A stretch of DNA of 64,000 nt from CAZWSC01 sp964636385 (GTDB taxonomy: Bacteria; Eisenbacteria; RBG-16-71-46; CAIMUX01): contig CAZWSC010000063.1 in the NCBI GenBank assembly GCA_964636385.1, positions 1-64,000 of the forward strand, given 5' to 3'. Positions 8,958 through 18,449 of the stretch are shown piece after piece. Positions within the stretch are counted from its first letter, which is position 1; each line of letters begins with the position of its first letter. Under the pieces are notes generated by a model. That model did no database searches. It saw only the letters and a program-made list of their open reading frames with translations, and was not told where the DNA came from. Position numbers and translations under genes: made by a program.

Positions 8958-10182
8958 CTGCCAGCACCTTCGGTCCGACTGGCTTCGCGAGGAACTCCTC
9001 CATCCCGGCCTCGAAGCAACGGGCCCTGTCCTCGGCGAGGACATTTGCCGTAAGCGCCACGATCGGGGTCCTGCTCCCCGTGCCGATCTCCCTGGCACGA
9101 ATCTCACGAGTGGCTTCCAGCCCATCCATTACCGGCATCTGAACGTCCATCAGAATCAGGTCGAAGTCGTCGTCAAGCGCTGCCTGGACCGCTTCGAGCC
9201 CGTTGGTTGCGATGCAGGTCTCGCACCCCTGCTTCTCCAGGAGGCGTTGCGCCACCTTGCGGTTCACCGGGTTGTCATCCACAAGCAGGACCCGGGTTCC
9301 ATGGAAGGGCTTCGCGCCGCCAGCATCCGCCTGCCCGGTCGCAAGCAGATCATCGGCTTCCTGCAGAAAACCCCGGGCTCCCGCATGAGGCAACTCCTTA
9401 CTGAGCCAGAGATCGATCCAGAACGTGCTCCCCTCTCCCACCTGGCTTTCCACGCCCAGCGAACCTCCCATCCTCTCGGTCAACCTGTGCACAAGAGTCA
9501 GACCGAACCCCAGGCCTCCCTGACCTCTCGTGGAACTGCTGTCCGTCTGGGTGAACATATCGAAGATATCTCTCTGCCTCTCCGGAGGTATTCCGATTCC
9601 GGTGTCGGACACCGACATCCGAACCTGTTCGCGGCGCTCTTCGGCAGACAGAGAGCGGATGGTCAGGACAACCTGCCCATCGTTCGTGAACTTGATCGCG
9701 TTCTCCACGAGATGGTTCAGTATCTGTCCGATCCGGCCACAATCGGCATTGAAGCGTGGAGAGATGTCTCCGGAGATGTGGGTGACCAGATCGAGCCCCC
9801 TGGCACGGGCCTTCGGTCCCAGGATTGCCCTTACCTCATTGAGCAACGCGCGAAGATCGAAGACTGTCGGCTCCAGCGGGAGATCGCCCCCATCCAGGCG
9901 CGAGAGGTCGAGGATGTCGTTGACCAGCCGGAGGAGGGCAGAGGCGCTATCCTTCGCGGTTGCCGCATGCAGTCTCTGCTCATCGTCCAGCCTGCTGTCC
10001 AGCAGAAGATCCAGCATCCCCAGAACGGCGTTCAGTGGAGTGCGAAGCTCGTGATGGACATTGCCCAGGAAAGCCATCTTCGCATCATGAGCCACTCCGG
10101 CCGCGCGGCGAGCCCCGGCCAGTTGCTGCTCGAGCTGTCCTATCCGCCTGGCAACATCATCCGTGTCATCTGACCTGTTCAT
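8908..10182 (-). CDS. Soluble hybrid histidine kinase with C-terminal receiver
   Basis: 424-residue hybrid sensor kinase without a membrane segment or recognised sensor domain; a short N-terminal coiled coil (about residues 8-35) leads straight into the kinase. HisKA motif FLGNVHHELRTPLNAVLG carries the phospho-histidine, followed by N-box HLVENAIKFTNDG, G1 SDTGIGIP and G2 GGLGFGLTLV. The receiver domain (from about residue 300) has VLLVDDNPVNRKVA, the phospho-aspartate in LILMDVQMPVMDG and the conserved Lys in EEFLAKPV. The layout resembles BarA-type kinases without their periplasmic part. Partner and signal are unknown. The gene is convergent with the methyltransferase gene and divergent from the membrane kinase. 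Confidence 0.9.
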   Translation of the reverse strand: MNRSDDTDDVARRIGQLEQQLAGARRAAGVAHDAKMAFLGNVHHELRTPLNAVLGMLDLLLDSRLDDEQRLHAATAKDSASALLRLVNDILDLSRLDGGDLPLEPTVFDLRALLNEVRAILGPKARARGLDLVTHISGDISPRFNADCGRIGQILNHLVENAIKFTNDGQVVLTIRSLSAEERREQVRMSVSDTGIGIPPERQRDIFDMFTQTDSSSTRGQGGLGFGLTLVHRLTERMGGSLGVESQVGEGSTFWIDLWLSKELPHAGARGFLQEADDLLATGQADAGGAKPFHGTRVLLVDDNPVNRKVAQRLLEKQGCETCIATNGLEAVQAALDDDFDLILMDVQMPVMDGLEATREIRAREIGTGSRTPIVALTANVLAEDRARCFEAGMEEFLAKPVGPKVLAATLSRFGRCAAVQDRD

Positions 10183-10642
10183 CGATCCTCAGGCTGAAGC
10201 CGTTGCAGGGCAAGGCGTGCCGGGCTTTCGTGTCCGGACAACCGCCTGCACAGACGGGATCGGTTGATGCAGGCAGTTACTTGAGATGTGTGTCGTTATC
10301 GGGGCGTCCCGTCCTCACGGTCACGCTCCCGTTCGGGTGTCTCCACACTCGGCGCAGCGGGCAGGGCATCCTGCAAGCTTCAATGCATCCTGCCATGCGC
10401 CAGGGCGGAGGAGCTCCGCACCGGAACGTGAACAACGCGCATCTCCTTCCTTTCCGCATTGGATAACCCCCATGCGCAGCAATCGGCTGTGCACAGGGTG
10501 ATGAGAGTCCGTGTGCGATCCCGCATCTGGCACTGGTCTTTACCGTCCCACTCCGGACTGCCCCTGTGGCCGCCTGAAGGCTGTCGGGAGCATTCCGGAT
10601 TTCGGGGTCCGGAGCATACGGATCCGGACGAAGGGGGGACCA
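10183..10642. other. 460 bp divergent intergenic region between two kinase genes
   Basis: Promoters for both flanking kinase genes must lie here, but I see no clear -35/-10 pair. Short open frames on both strands have unrelated, arginine- and proline-rich translations and no ribosome sites, so I regard them as chance. Confidence 0.5.
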
Positions 10643-12511
10643 ATGCCTCAGGGCCGCGTTTCGATGGAGCGCAGGAAGACTCGCGGGAGACGGCGGGATG
10701 ATCATCTGCATCCCTGCGGAAGCGTGCCGGGGAGTTACCTTCTTCTGCGACTAGGCCTTCTGCTCCTACTTGCGATCATGGCAACCTGGTTGCTGGAACG
10801 GAGCGAAGGCGCCCGGAAGAGCACCGAACACGCAGGCCGCGTGCGCCTCATGGCCGAACTTGCCGCAAGAGCTGCAGGCAGCGACATCTCGTTTCAGAAC
10901 TCCTCACACCTGCTTCGCATTCTGGAAGGAGCAGTTCGTGACGCCTCCCTGGAAGCAGGGGCCGTAATCGATCTGGATGGGCGCATCGTCGCGCACACTG
11001 ACCTGTCCAGGATCGGCACCCGGACTTCCATCGATCCGGCGGTCTTCCCTGATGCCAGGCCGGACCCGGCGATGGCGGCCCTGTTTTCCGGGGACGGTCT
11101 GCAACTCATCCGCCATCCGCTGCTTGGCGGGGATGGCCCGGTGGGCGTGGTTGTGTTCGCGGCCGTTCCTCCGGGAGGGGCGGCAGCGTCCTGGAGCAGT
11201 CTCAAGGCCCTGATCCCCGCAGCACTCCTTATCCTGGCGTTCGTAGGGATCGTTCAGGCAAGCATCCGCCGCGCCATGCAGCCGACTTCGGAAAGCCTGG
11301 AACGCCTGCGGGGGGCCGTAGAGCGGGCTGCCGGGAGCGAGAGCCCGGCTGACGGGTCAACATCGGATCTCGCTCCGGTGATTGAACGAACGGTTGATGC
11401 CATGAGTGGGCTGCGAAGGGAGAGGGAAAACCTTGCGATCGAGAACCAGGCGATCGACTTCGATCGGAAGCGGCTCGAGCTGATCCTCAACAGTCTTCCG
11501 GAAGGTCTGCTGATGACCGACTGGCAGGGCGAGGTGCACTTCGCCAACCGGATGGCGGCGAAAATGCTGAATCTCGAGATCGGAGACGACACCGGAAGAC
11601 GCCTTCACCGCCTGAGCGACGAGGTCAGGCAGTTCCTGGGCGAGGCCGACATGAAGCCCCGCGAACTGCCGGGAGACAGTCTTGCAACGGGGGGCCACAA
11701 GGTGCTTGTCCTGCGGGTACCCCTCTCAAGCCCGAGCCGCAGGGCTTCCGGCACCCTCCATGTACTGAGGGACATGAGCGCACAGGCGGCTGCTGAGAGG
11801 GCACAGGCGGAGTTTCTCTCACAGATATCCCACGAACTCAAGGCGCCGCTCAACACGATTTTGGGATACGTTGAAGCCCTGACCGAAGAGGGTCTGCTTA
11901 CACAGGCCGAGCGGCGTGAGTACGCCAACACACTCCAGACCGAAGCCCAGCGGATGGGACGACTGATCAGCAATCTTCTGCGGCTTTCGCGCATAGAGCT
12001 TGGCAGCCTGTCAGGCAGCTTCCGCTATGTTAAGGCACCCAACGTGATCCGGAGCATAGCGGAGTCGGTGCGCGCCCAGGCGGAGGCGGCATCCCTGGAT
12101 TACCAGGTGCAGGTTCCCGAGAACCTGCCTTCCATCTTCGGCGACAAGGATCTGTTCGGAGTGGCGATCACGAATCTGGTCACCAACGCCATCAAGTATA
12201 CGCCCGCATCAGGCCGGGTTCTTGTCCGGGCCAGGGAGGAGGAAGGGGGGATAGTGGTGGAGATCCAGGACACTGGTATCGGGATCCCGGAGGACTCGCT
12301 CTCCAGGATCTTCGAGCGCTTCGTGCGAACGGAACAGGAGGAGGTGCGGAATCTCTCGGGAAGCGGGTTGGGGCTTGCTCTGGTGAAGGAAATCGCCGAA
12401 CTCCACGACGGACGGGTCTTCGTGGAGAGCGTTCTTGGGGAGGGCAGCACTTTCCAGCTCTGGCTCCCCACTCGGGAAGCCGATACTGAACTCGATGTAC
12501 CCGCGGCCTGA
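10643..12511 (+). CDS. Membrane-bound PAS-domain sensor histidine kinase
   Basis: 622-residue kinase. ATG 10643 is preferred because AAGGGGGG lies 4 nt upstream and the membrane helix then falls near the N-terminus; the longer in-frame start at 10511 has no such site. Two membrane helices (about residues 31-50 and 185-205) flank a ~130-residue periplasmic sensor domain. A PAS domain follows (LILNSLPEGLLMTDWQGEVH), then HisKA (EFLSQISHELKAPLNTILGY) and HATPase (TNLVTNAIKYTPASG, QDTGIGIPED, GSGLGLALVKEIAE). It opens the plus-strand run that continues through the receiver and HD-GYP genes, so it probably phosphorylates the receiver 22 bp downstream. Confidence 0.92.
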   Translation: MPQGRVSMERRKTRGRRRDDHLHPCGSVPGSYLLLRLGLLLLLAIMATWLLERSEGARKSTEHAGRVRLMAELAARAAGSDISFQNSSHLLRILEGAVRDASLEAGAVIDLDGRIVAHTDLSRIGTRTSIDPAVFPDARPDPAMAALFSGDGLQLIRHPLLGGDGPVGVVVFAAVPPGGAAASWSSLKALIPAALLILAFVGIVQASIRRAMQPTSESLERLRGAVERAAGSESPADGSTSDLAPVIERTVDAMSGLRRERENLAIENQAIDFDRKRLELILNSLPEGLLMTDWQGEVHFANRMAAKMLNLEIGDDTGRRLHRLSDEVRQFLGEADMKPRELPGDSLATGGHKVLVLRVPLSSPSRRASGTLHVLRDMSAQAAAERAQAEFLSQISHELKAPLNTILGYVEALTEEGLLTQAERREYANTLQTEAQRMGRLISNLLRLSRIELGSLSGSFRYVKAPNVIRSIAESVRAQAEAASLDYQVQVPENLPSIFGDKDLFGVAITNLVTNAIKYTPASGRVLVRAREEEGGIVVEIQDTGIGIPEDSLSRIFERFVRTEQEEVRNLSGSGLGLALVKEIAELHDGRVFVESVLGEGSTFQLWLPTREADTELDVPAA

Positions 12512-12533
12512 TGCCGGCGGGAGAAGGGAATCC

Positions 12534-12938
12534 ATGGCCGGGAAAAGGATACTGATCGTCGACGACGACACCAGCATCGTGCGGGTCCTCAAGAAGGTCT
12601 TCGAGGCGGCCGGGTTCGAGGTAACACCCGCGCACAACGGGGAACAGGCGATCCTCAGGATGAATGGATGCACATTCGACGCCATGCTGTGTGACATCCA
12701 GATGCCGCAGATGAGCGGGCCGGATCTCTTCCGGCACCTCGCCAGAGAGAACCTGCCGATTCCCCCCGTAGTGTGCATCGTGACCTCACGGTCGGAGGAA
12801 GAGGAGCGTTGCTGGACCGAACACTTCCCCATGATACGCCTGGTGGAAAAGCCGGCGGGACCGAAACAGCTGCTCCGGATCGTCCAGGAAAGACTGGCGG
12901 GTCTTGATGGCCATGAACCCTGCGAGGCGGCGGCGTGA
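12534..12938 (+). CDS. Single-domain response regulator
   Basis: 134-residue stand-alone receiver. ATG 12534 follows GAGAAGGGAATCC. The acidic pocket is ILIVDDDTSIV, the phospho-aspartate is in AMLCDIQMPQMSG, and the conserved Lys is in RLVEKPAGPKQ. There is no output domain, so it must act through a partner. It sits between the PAS kinase and an HD-GYP protein whose GTG start overlaps its stop (GTGA). Kinase to receiver to phosphodiesterase is therefore the likely order of the pathway (inference from operon layout). Confidence 0.9.
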   Translation: MAGKRILIVDDDTSIVRVLKKVFEAAGFEVTPAHNGEQAILRMNGCTFDAMLCDIQMPQMSGPDLFRHLARENLPIPPVVCIVTSRSEEEERCWTEHFPMIRLVEKPAGPKQLLRIVQERLAGLDGHEPCEAAA

Positions 12939-14425
12939 GCGCGGCAGACTCCCGGATCTCGGTGCGCGAAGCAGCCCTGCAATCGGCCGGGCTTCTGAAA
13001 AGCGCTGCAGAGGCCCTCGGGACCGACCTCGTGGTGTGTGACCCCTCCGGCCGTGAGGTTGTCCGCTTCGCCGCGGATGAAGCCCCGATCAGGGCACCGC
13101 AGGAACCATCCCTGCACGAATGCCGGCCGGAGTCACCGGACATCAGCGCCCGGTTGGCCGAATCCGCACAATGTCCCATAGAAGGCAATGGAGAGCGGAT
13201 AGGGAGCCTGTACGCAGCTGTCTCTGCCCCACGATGCGGATCCCTGATCGCGGCACTCGCCCGCGAGGTCGGGGAGCGGTATCAGGTCGAGCAGGACCTC
13301 GATCAGATGACCGATCAACTGGGGAGCTGCTATGACGAGATCAACCTGCTCTACCGGTTCAAACGCGTCATGGAACCGGGCAGCAGCTTCAAGGCGATCA
13401 CCCATATCCTGCTGCACGAGGTTTCGGGCCTGCTGGACGGGCGGCACCTGGTGGTCTTCCACCAGGGAAGCGACAACCGGATTTCCGACAGGGAGGCCGC
13501 CCACGTTGCCGGTGGGGCAATGACCTGGCTCTCCACAAGTCGGGGTGTACTGCGGCAGATCTTCGAGGGGATGTGCGGCTCGATCCCGGACTCCTCCGCG
13601 GTCCCGGGGGTGCGGCACGCAGGAATGTTTGGATCTCCCCACGGGGAGATCTTCTATGTCGTGGTGCCGCTGCGCTGCCGTGACGACACCGCAGGGTTCG
13701 TCGGGCTGTTCCGGGCTGGCGGAGAACCGTCCTTCGACACGGGAGAACTGCGTCTCATGGAGTCCCTGGCGGATGAGCTCTCAGCCGCAGCGACCACGCG
13801 GAGATTGTACGACGATCTGCAGGAAATGCTGTTCAACACGATTCGCGGAATGGTGGCCGCCATCGACGCGAAGGACGAGTATACCAGGGGGCACTCCGAG
13901 CGCGTCTACAGGATCTCCATGCTGATCGGCCGACGCATGGATCTGCCGGACGAGGATCTGAAGACGCTCAGCTGGGCCGCCCTGCTTCACGACATCGGCA
14001 AGATCGCCGTGTCCGGGTCGATCCTGAACAAGCCCGGACGCCTCACCGACAACGAGTTCGCCATCATCAAATCCCACCCGGAGCGGGGCTGCAGGGTCCT
14101 TGAGCCGATCCCCCAGCTTGGCCCGACTCTCCCTGTCATCCGGGCGCATCACGAGCGGTATGACGGCAACGGCTATCCCGACCGGCTCAGGGGAGGGGAC
14201 ATACCACTGGCTGCGCGAATCATCGCCGTTGCGGACACCTTCGATGCAATCGTTTCGACCAGAGCTTATCGCAAGGCAAGGGGGATAGGCCTGGCAGTGG
14301 CGGAGATCGGCCGCTGCTCGGGCTCACAGTTCGATCCGGCCGTTGTCCGTGTATTCCTGGATCTCGCATCGGAAGGATGCCTCGAGTCGCCCGAATCCGG
14401 CCCGGTTCACGAGATGGCGGCATAG
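12935..14425 (+). CDS. HD-GYP c-di-GMP phosphodiesterase with N-terminal sensory region
   Basis: 496-residue predicted c-di-GMP phosphodiesterase. GTG 12935 overlaps the preceding stop by 4 bp, indicating translational coupling. The first ~280 residues look like PAS/GAF-type sensory folds (a small PAS-like N-terminus, then a GAF-like domain at about 130-290). The HD-GYP domain carries HSERVYRIS, ALLHDIGKIAVS, the family signature HHERYDGNGYP and AVADTFDAIVSTRAYR, so the metal-binding and GYP residues are intact. It lies just upstream of a STAS protein and the pilus ATPase, suggesting that it sets c-di-GMP levels for pilus assembly or secretion. The signal sensed is unknown. Confidence 0.92.
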   Translation: MSAADSRISVREAALQSAGLLKSAAEALGTDLVVCDPSGREVVRFAADEAPIRAPQEPSLHECRPESPDISARLAESAQCPIEGNGERIGSLYAAVSAPRCGSLIAALAREVGERYQVEQDLDQMTDQLGSCYDEINLLYRFKRVMEPGSSFKAITHILLHEVSGLLDGRHLVVFHQGSDNRISDREAAHVAGGAMTWLSTSRGVLRQIFEGMCGSIPDSSAVPGVRHAGMFGSPHGEIFYVVVPLRCRDDTAGFVGLFRAGGEPSFDTGELRLMESLADELSAAATTRRLYDDLQEMLFNTIRGMVAAIDAKDEYTRGHSERVYRISMLIGRRMDLPDEDLKTLSWAALLHDIGKIAVSGSILNKPGRLTDNEFAIIKSHPERGCRVLEPIPQLGPTLPVIRAHHERYDGNGYPDRLRGGDIPLAARIIAVADTFDAIVSTRAYRKARGIGLAVAEIGRCSGSQFDPAVVRVFLDLASEGCLESPESGPVHEMAA

Positions 14426-14513
14426 CAGCCAGCTTCCCGAAATGGGCAGAGGCAGAAACACCGGCTCGGTTCACCAGGTGGTGACATGACTGCCGGGGAC
14501 GCCAGCAGGGTGG

Positions 14514-14852
14514 ATGATGCAGATACGCTCGCGAAAGATGGGTGTGGCCACCTACCTCACGCCTGAAGGGCCGATTCTGGGATCGCACCTGGAAACCCTT
14601 CAACAGGCGGTGGAGCAGGCAAGAGGTCAGGGCGAGACGCACCTGGTGTTGGAACTCCGTCACGTATCCTTTATCGACGGACAGAGCCTGGAGTACCTCG
14701 AGGATCTCTCGGGGGAGATACGTGACTCCGGAGGTTCGCTTCGTCTGGCGCATCCCAGTCCGACCTGCAGGGAGATCCTTGCGATCACCCGCTTCGATCA
14801 GACCATCCCGCTCTTCGACGATGTTGAGAGCGCGGGGAAGAGCTTCCTGTGA
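14514..14852 (+). CDS. STAS-domain protein (anti-anti-sigma-like)
   Basis: 112-residue protein filling a single STAS domain: a strand-rich start (GVATYLTPEGPILG), LVLELRHVSFIDGQSLEYLEDLS at the position of the SpoIIAA phospho-serine loop, and an end resembling SLRLAHPSPTCREILAITRFD. In SpoIIAA-type antagonists the helix after D-[ST] carries the regulated serine; here the loop reads IDGQSLEYL, so Ser may be the modified residue. Such proteins switch partner proteins, not only sigma factors. Its stop overlaps the GTG of pilB (GTGA), tying its expression to the pilus ATPase. Two adjacent ATGs (14514 and 14517) make the exact start uncertain by one residue. Confidence 0.8.
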   Translation: MMQIRSRKMGVATYLTPEGPILGSHLETLQQAVEQARGQGETHLVLELRHVSFIDGQSLEYLEDLSGEIRDSGGSLRLAHPSPTCREILAITRFDQTIPLFDDVESAGKSFL

Positions 14853-16555
14853 TTCGTTCAGGCACAGTCAGGAAGCTCCCCCTGGGCGACTATCTTGTCA
14901 GTCGCAAGCTGATCACCGAGGAGCAGAAGCAGGAAGCGCTGCGTCTCCATCAGGAGACCGGGCGCAGGCTCGGCGAAGTTCTCGTTCAAATGGGGCTCCT
15001 CGCCGAGGATGACATTGCGCGGGCACTGGCGGAGAGAAGCGGATTCCCATTCATCCGACTGCGTGCAGGTCTGGTCGATCCGAGAGCCCTGGAAGCGATT
15101 CCCAGGGACAAGGCCGAACTGCACCGGGTGGTGCCGCTGTTTCGTGTACACAACCGCCTCTCCCTGGCCGTGGGCGATCCCAACAAGGTCTTCGTTCTAG
15201 ATTCCATCCGCAAGCTGACTGGCTGCGAGATCCTCCCCGTTGTCGCAATGGAAGACGACATCCAGAGGACTCTCGCAGAGTGTTACGAAGGCGAAATCCC
15301 GGCGATGAAGGAATTCTCGATGGGGATGGAGCAGGCGGATGTGGAGTTGGTGGCCGCCCAGGCCGACACGACGGATGACATCGCGGAAATCGCGGGCGAA
15401 AGCCCGATAATCAACCTGGTCAACCTCATCATCCTCAAGGCCATCCGGGAACGGGCCAGCGACATTCACATCGAGCCCGAACGAACCTTCTTCCGAGTGC
15501 GCTACCGGATCGACGGTGTCCTGTACGAGGTGATGCGGCACAGGATCGAACTGCATGCACCGGTGATCTCCAGGCTGAAGATCATGGCGAACCTTGACAT
15601 CGCCGAGCGGCGCCTGCCGCAGGACGGACGCATTCAGGTGATCGCTCGCGGACGTACAGTTGATCTGCGCTTCTCATCCCTGCCCGGCGTTGCAGGTGAG
15701 AAGGTCGTCCTGCGTGTGCTGGATAAGGACGGAGGGGTGCTCGGCCTGGATGAGATAGGCTTCTCCCCCCCCACTCTAATGACATTCCGGGACTCCCTCC
15801 GCAGGCCGAACGGACTGGTTCTGGTGACCGGCCCAACGGGCTCCGGGAAGACCACCACCCTGTATGGTGCGCTCAAGGAACTCAACTCGCTTGAGAAGAA
15901 CATCGTGACGATCGAGGATCCGGTGGAGTACCGATTCGAGATCATCAACCAGAATCAGGTTCGGGATGAGATCGGGCTCACATTCGCCACCATCCTGAAG
16001 CATACCCTCAGGCAGGACCCCGACATTCTCATGGTGGGCGAGATCAGGGATGCAGAGACCGCCGAGATTGCCGTGCAGGCCGCCCTGACAGGGCATCTCG
16101 TGCTCTCGACCATGCACACCAACGACGCCGCCTCTTCGATCACCCGTCTTCTGGAAATGGGGATAGAGTCGTACCTTCTGGCCTCCTCCCTGGTGGCAGT
16201 AGTCGCGCAGAGGCTGGTGCGCACGATCTGCAGCGATTGCGCAACCTCATACCATCCGAGCCCCGCCGAACTCGAGGCGCTGCAGGCGACGGACCGCAGG
16301 GACCTTCAGCTTCGTCGGGGCCGCGGATGCGCCGCCTGCTTCGACTCCGGCTATCGAAACCGGATCGGACTGTACGAGGTGATGAACGTAGACCGCAGTA
16401 TGCAGAATCTTCTGGTCGCGAACCCGAGTCTGGATGAGATCCGGCGGCACCAGGAGAGTCTGCAGGTGGCTTCGCTGCGCAGCGAAGGGCTTGCGTGTGT
16501 GCTGGATGGGAAGACTACGCTGGAGGAGGTCACCCGCGCCGTCTTCCTGGAGTAG
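14849..16555 (+). CDS. pilB: Type IV pilus/type II secretion assembly ATPase (PilB/GspE)
   Basis: 568-residue hexameric ATPase that powers pilin or pseudopilin polymerisation at the inner membrane. The N-terminal MshEN-type region has two 24-residue motifs with a short spacer (LGDYLVSRKLITEEQ, then RRLGEVLVQMGLLAEDDIARA), the known c-di-GMP-binding pattern. The ATPase core has Walker A GPTGSGKTTTLYGAL, the Asp box VTIEDPVEYR, Walker B DPDILMVGEIRDAETA and the His box HLVLSTMHTNDA. A tetracysteine zinc site closes it (CSDCATSYHP and GCAACFDSGYRNRIG). GTG 14849 overlaps the STAS stop. The first gene of the assembly set; pilC follows 128 bp later. Confidence 0.95.
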   Translation: MIRSGTVRKLPLGDYLVSRKLITEEQKQEALRLHQETGRRLGEVLVQMGLLAEDDIARALAERSGFPFIRLRAGLVDPRALEAIPRDKAELHRVVPLFRVHNRLSLAVGDPNKVFVLDSIRKLTGCEILPVVAMEDDIQRTLAECYEGEIPAMKEFSMGMEQADVELVAAQADTTDDIAEIAGESPIINLVNLIILKAIRERASDIHIEPERTFFRVRYRIDGVLYEVMRHRIELHAPVISRLKIMANLDIAERRLPQDGRIQVIARGRTVDLRFSSLPGVAGEKVVLRVLDKDGGVLGLDEIGFSPPTLMTFRDSLRRPNGLVLVTGPTGSGKTTTLYGALKELNSLEKNIVTIEDPVEYRFEIINQNQVRDEIGLTFATILKHTLRQDPDILMVGEIRDAETAEIAVQAALTGHLVLSTMHTNDAASSITRLLEMGIESYLLASSLVAVVAQRLVRTICSDCATSYHPSPAELEALQATDRRDLQLRRGRGCAACFDSGYRNRIGLYEVMNVDRSMQNLLVANPSLDEIRRHQESLQVASLRSEGLACVLDGKTTLEEVTRAVFLE

Positions 16556-16683
16556 ACGCACATCCGGGACAGGTCCTCAAGCTCACTACCGCAGCATCCG
16601 ATACCCCAATCGATGACATCCGCACACATGCCGGGGTTCTCCTTCGACCCCGGCAGGGGATTCTCCGCAAGCAAGGGGCCGGA

Positions 16684-17856
16684 ATGGCGCTGCCATTAAA
16701 GAAGACCCGGACCGCAGCACCACAGGCTTCAACCCGCAGGGCCCTGCGGGCAGTGCCGTCACAGGACCAGTCCGGGGGCATTCTGCTCCGGATGAACCGG
16801 GTGAAGCTCTTCACCGGCAACAAGGTAACCCTGGATGATCTGGTTCTACTGGTACAGAACCTTGTCCTGATGCTTCAGAATGGCACGGGCCTTGTGCCCG
16901 CAGTTTCGGCCATGGCTTCCCAGGCTGAGCGTCCCGTCCTTCGGCAGATCCTGTCGGAGATCCGGGATCAGCTGGAGGATGGTGCCGTCCTTTCGGATTG
17001 CCTTCTGCGTCACCCCAAGGTGTTCGACAGCATGTTCGTGGCCGCTGTAAAAGCAGGGGAGGCCAGTGGAGCCCTTGCTGAAAGCCTGTCCAGGCTCTCC
17101 GGAATGCTGGAGGTACGACGCCAGTTGCGGACCCGTCTGCGCGAAGCCCTGACATATCCGGCCGTCGTCACCGCAGTCATGGCGATAGTAATGGTCTTCA
17201 TGCTCGTCTACATGGTCCCCAAGTTCGGGGAGATTTTCAGAGACATGGGAGATGAACTCCCCATAAGCACAAGGCTGATGCTGGGAGCAGCCGAGCTTAT
17301 CCGCTCAAGATGGTGGGCCGTCATTCCGACACTTGTAGCGATCGGGGTGGGAGCCAGGTGGCTCCTGAGGCACCCCCGGGCGACAGGACTTTGGGACCGC
17401 GCGAAGCTGGTGCTTCCGATAACCGGCAGGTTCTACGGAACAGCTTGTTTGTATCAGATCTTCGCAAGCCTGGGCCTGCTTCTTGGGAGCCGGGTGCCCC
17501 ATCTCGAGGCGATCGCAATAGTACGGCAGTCAGTCCGCGCACCTCGCTTTGAGGGGTTTTTCGACAGCCTGTTGGATCAGGTTGAGGCGGGTCGTGGAAT
17601 GTCCAGGGCGTTCACTGAAGCGCCGTTCCTGCCTGAACCGGTCAAGCTGAGCGTCTCGACCGGGGAGGCCGCCGGCGCGCTGGACACGGTCATGGTCCGT
17701 CTCGGAGACCGGTACCGCGAGGACCTGGAGAGCGACATCAGGCGACTGGCCACAGTGATCGAACCGATCATGCTGGTGGTCATGGGAGTAATGGTGGGGA
17801 TCATCGCGATCTCCTTCATCCTTCCCATGTTCAAGTTGTCCAGAGCAATGCATTGA
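16684..17856 (+). CDS. pilC: Inner-membrane platform protein PilC/GspF
   Basis: 390-residue polytopic platform protein that couples the ATPase to pilin assembly. ATG 16684 is chosen because CAAGGGG lies just upstream; the longer frame from 16495 reads through the end of pilB out of frame. Two GspF/T2SSF repeats are visible: residues ~45-170 (LVQNLVLMLQNGTGLVPAV; SGALAESLSRLSGML) and ~245-370 (YQIFASLGLLLGSRVPHLEA; VSTGEAAGALDTVMVRLG). Hydrophobic helices follow each (AVVTAVMAIVMVFMLVYMV, AVIPTLVAIGVGA, and a C-terminal VVMGVMVGIIAISFILPMF). Order and length are typical of the family. Confidence 0.93.
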   Translation: MALPLKKTRTAAPQASTRRALRAVPSQDQSGGILLRMNRVKLFTGNKVTLDDLVLLVQNLVLMLQNGTGLVPAVSAMASQAERPVLRQILSEIRDQLEDGAVLSDCLLRHPKVFDSMFVAAVKAGEASGALAESLSRLSGMLEVRRQLRTRLREALTYPAVVTAVMAIVMVFMLVYMVPKFGEIFRDMGDELPISTRLMLGAAELIRSRWWAVIPTLVAIGVGARWLLRHPRATGLWDRAKLVLPITGRFYGTACLYQIFASLGLLLGSRVPHLEAIAIVRQSVRAPRFEGFFDSLLDQVEAGRGMSRAFTEAPFLPEPVKLSVSTGEAAGALDTVMVRLGDRYREDLESDIRRLATVIEPIMLVVMGVMVGIIAISFILPMFKLSRAMH

Positions 17857-17930
17857 GTTGGCACTTCGGCCGGATGCGGGACACATCGCATGCACGAGCC
17901 GGGGATCGTATCAAGGGAGGGATTTGATCC

Positions 17931-18449
17931 ATGAAACGCCGTCTCTCGGAGAGGAATGGATTCACGCTGGTCGAACTGCTGATCGTGATAATCATACTCG
18001 GGGTACTTGCTGCGATTGCGATTCCACAGTTCGGTGCCAGCGGCGAGGACGCAAAGCTCTCGGCCCTGGACACGAATCTCGCGGAAATGCGCAACGCGAT
18101 AGAGATCTACTACCACCAGCACGGAGCCACCTACCCTGGCGCCAGAAAGCACACGGACGGAACGGCTGCCGCCTCCGATGCGGAAGCGGCCGCTGCGTTC
18201 CTGGCACAGATGACGTTGTACAGCGATGCCACAGGCAGGACCGCGGCCGTCAAGGACGCCACGTACAAGTACGGCCCATATCTCAAGAAGGGGATTCCTG
18301 TGAACCCCTTCAACGGGCTGAACACGGTGATATGCGATGCCGGGGAAACCGACATCACGGCCGTTTCATCCGGCGGTACTGCGGGCTGGAAGTTCTACCC
18401 GAAGACCGGCCGCCTGATCGCAGACGACGGTGGGCACGACTCGCACTAG
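17931..18449 (+). CDS. Major pseudopilin/type IV pilin, GspG-like
   Basis: 172-residue (pseudo)pilin. Short charged leader, prepilin peptidase site NG/FTLVE with conserved Glu at +5, then the hydrophobic helix LLIVIIILGVLAAIAIPQF. The C-terminal domain contains a GspG-like NPFNGLNTV stretch and a terminal GWKFYPKTGRLIADD, typical of GspG/major pseudopilins, where it binds calcium. The Ala-rich loop around residues 68-90 is unusual in length. RBS AAGGGAGG lies upstream of ATG 17931. As the first pilin of the set it is probably the main fibre subunit; a type IVa pilin is the alternative reading. Confidence 0.9.
   Translation: MKRRLSERNGFTLVELLIVIIILGVLAAIAIPQFGASGEDAKLSALDTNLAEMRNAIEIYYHQHGATYPGARKHTDGTAAASDAEAAAAFLAQMTLYSDATGRTAAVKDATYKYGPYLKKGIPVNPFNGLNTVICDAGETDITAVSSGGTAGWKFYPKTGRLIADDGGHDSH

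Noticed and set aside
10528..10545. TGGCAC followed by TTTAC, resembling a sigma-54 promoter before the PAS kinase gene
   Set aside because: The -12 element lacks the required GC, so only the -24 half fits.
17857..17875. TTGGCACTTCGG near the pilin gene as a possible sigma-54 site
   Set aside because: No GC element at the right distance.
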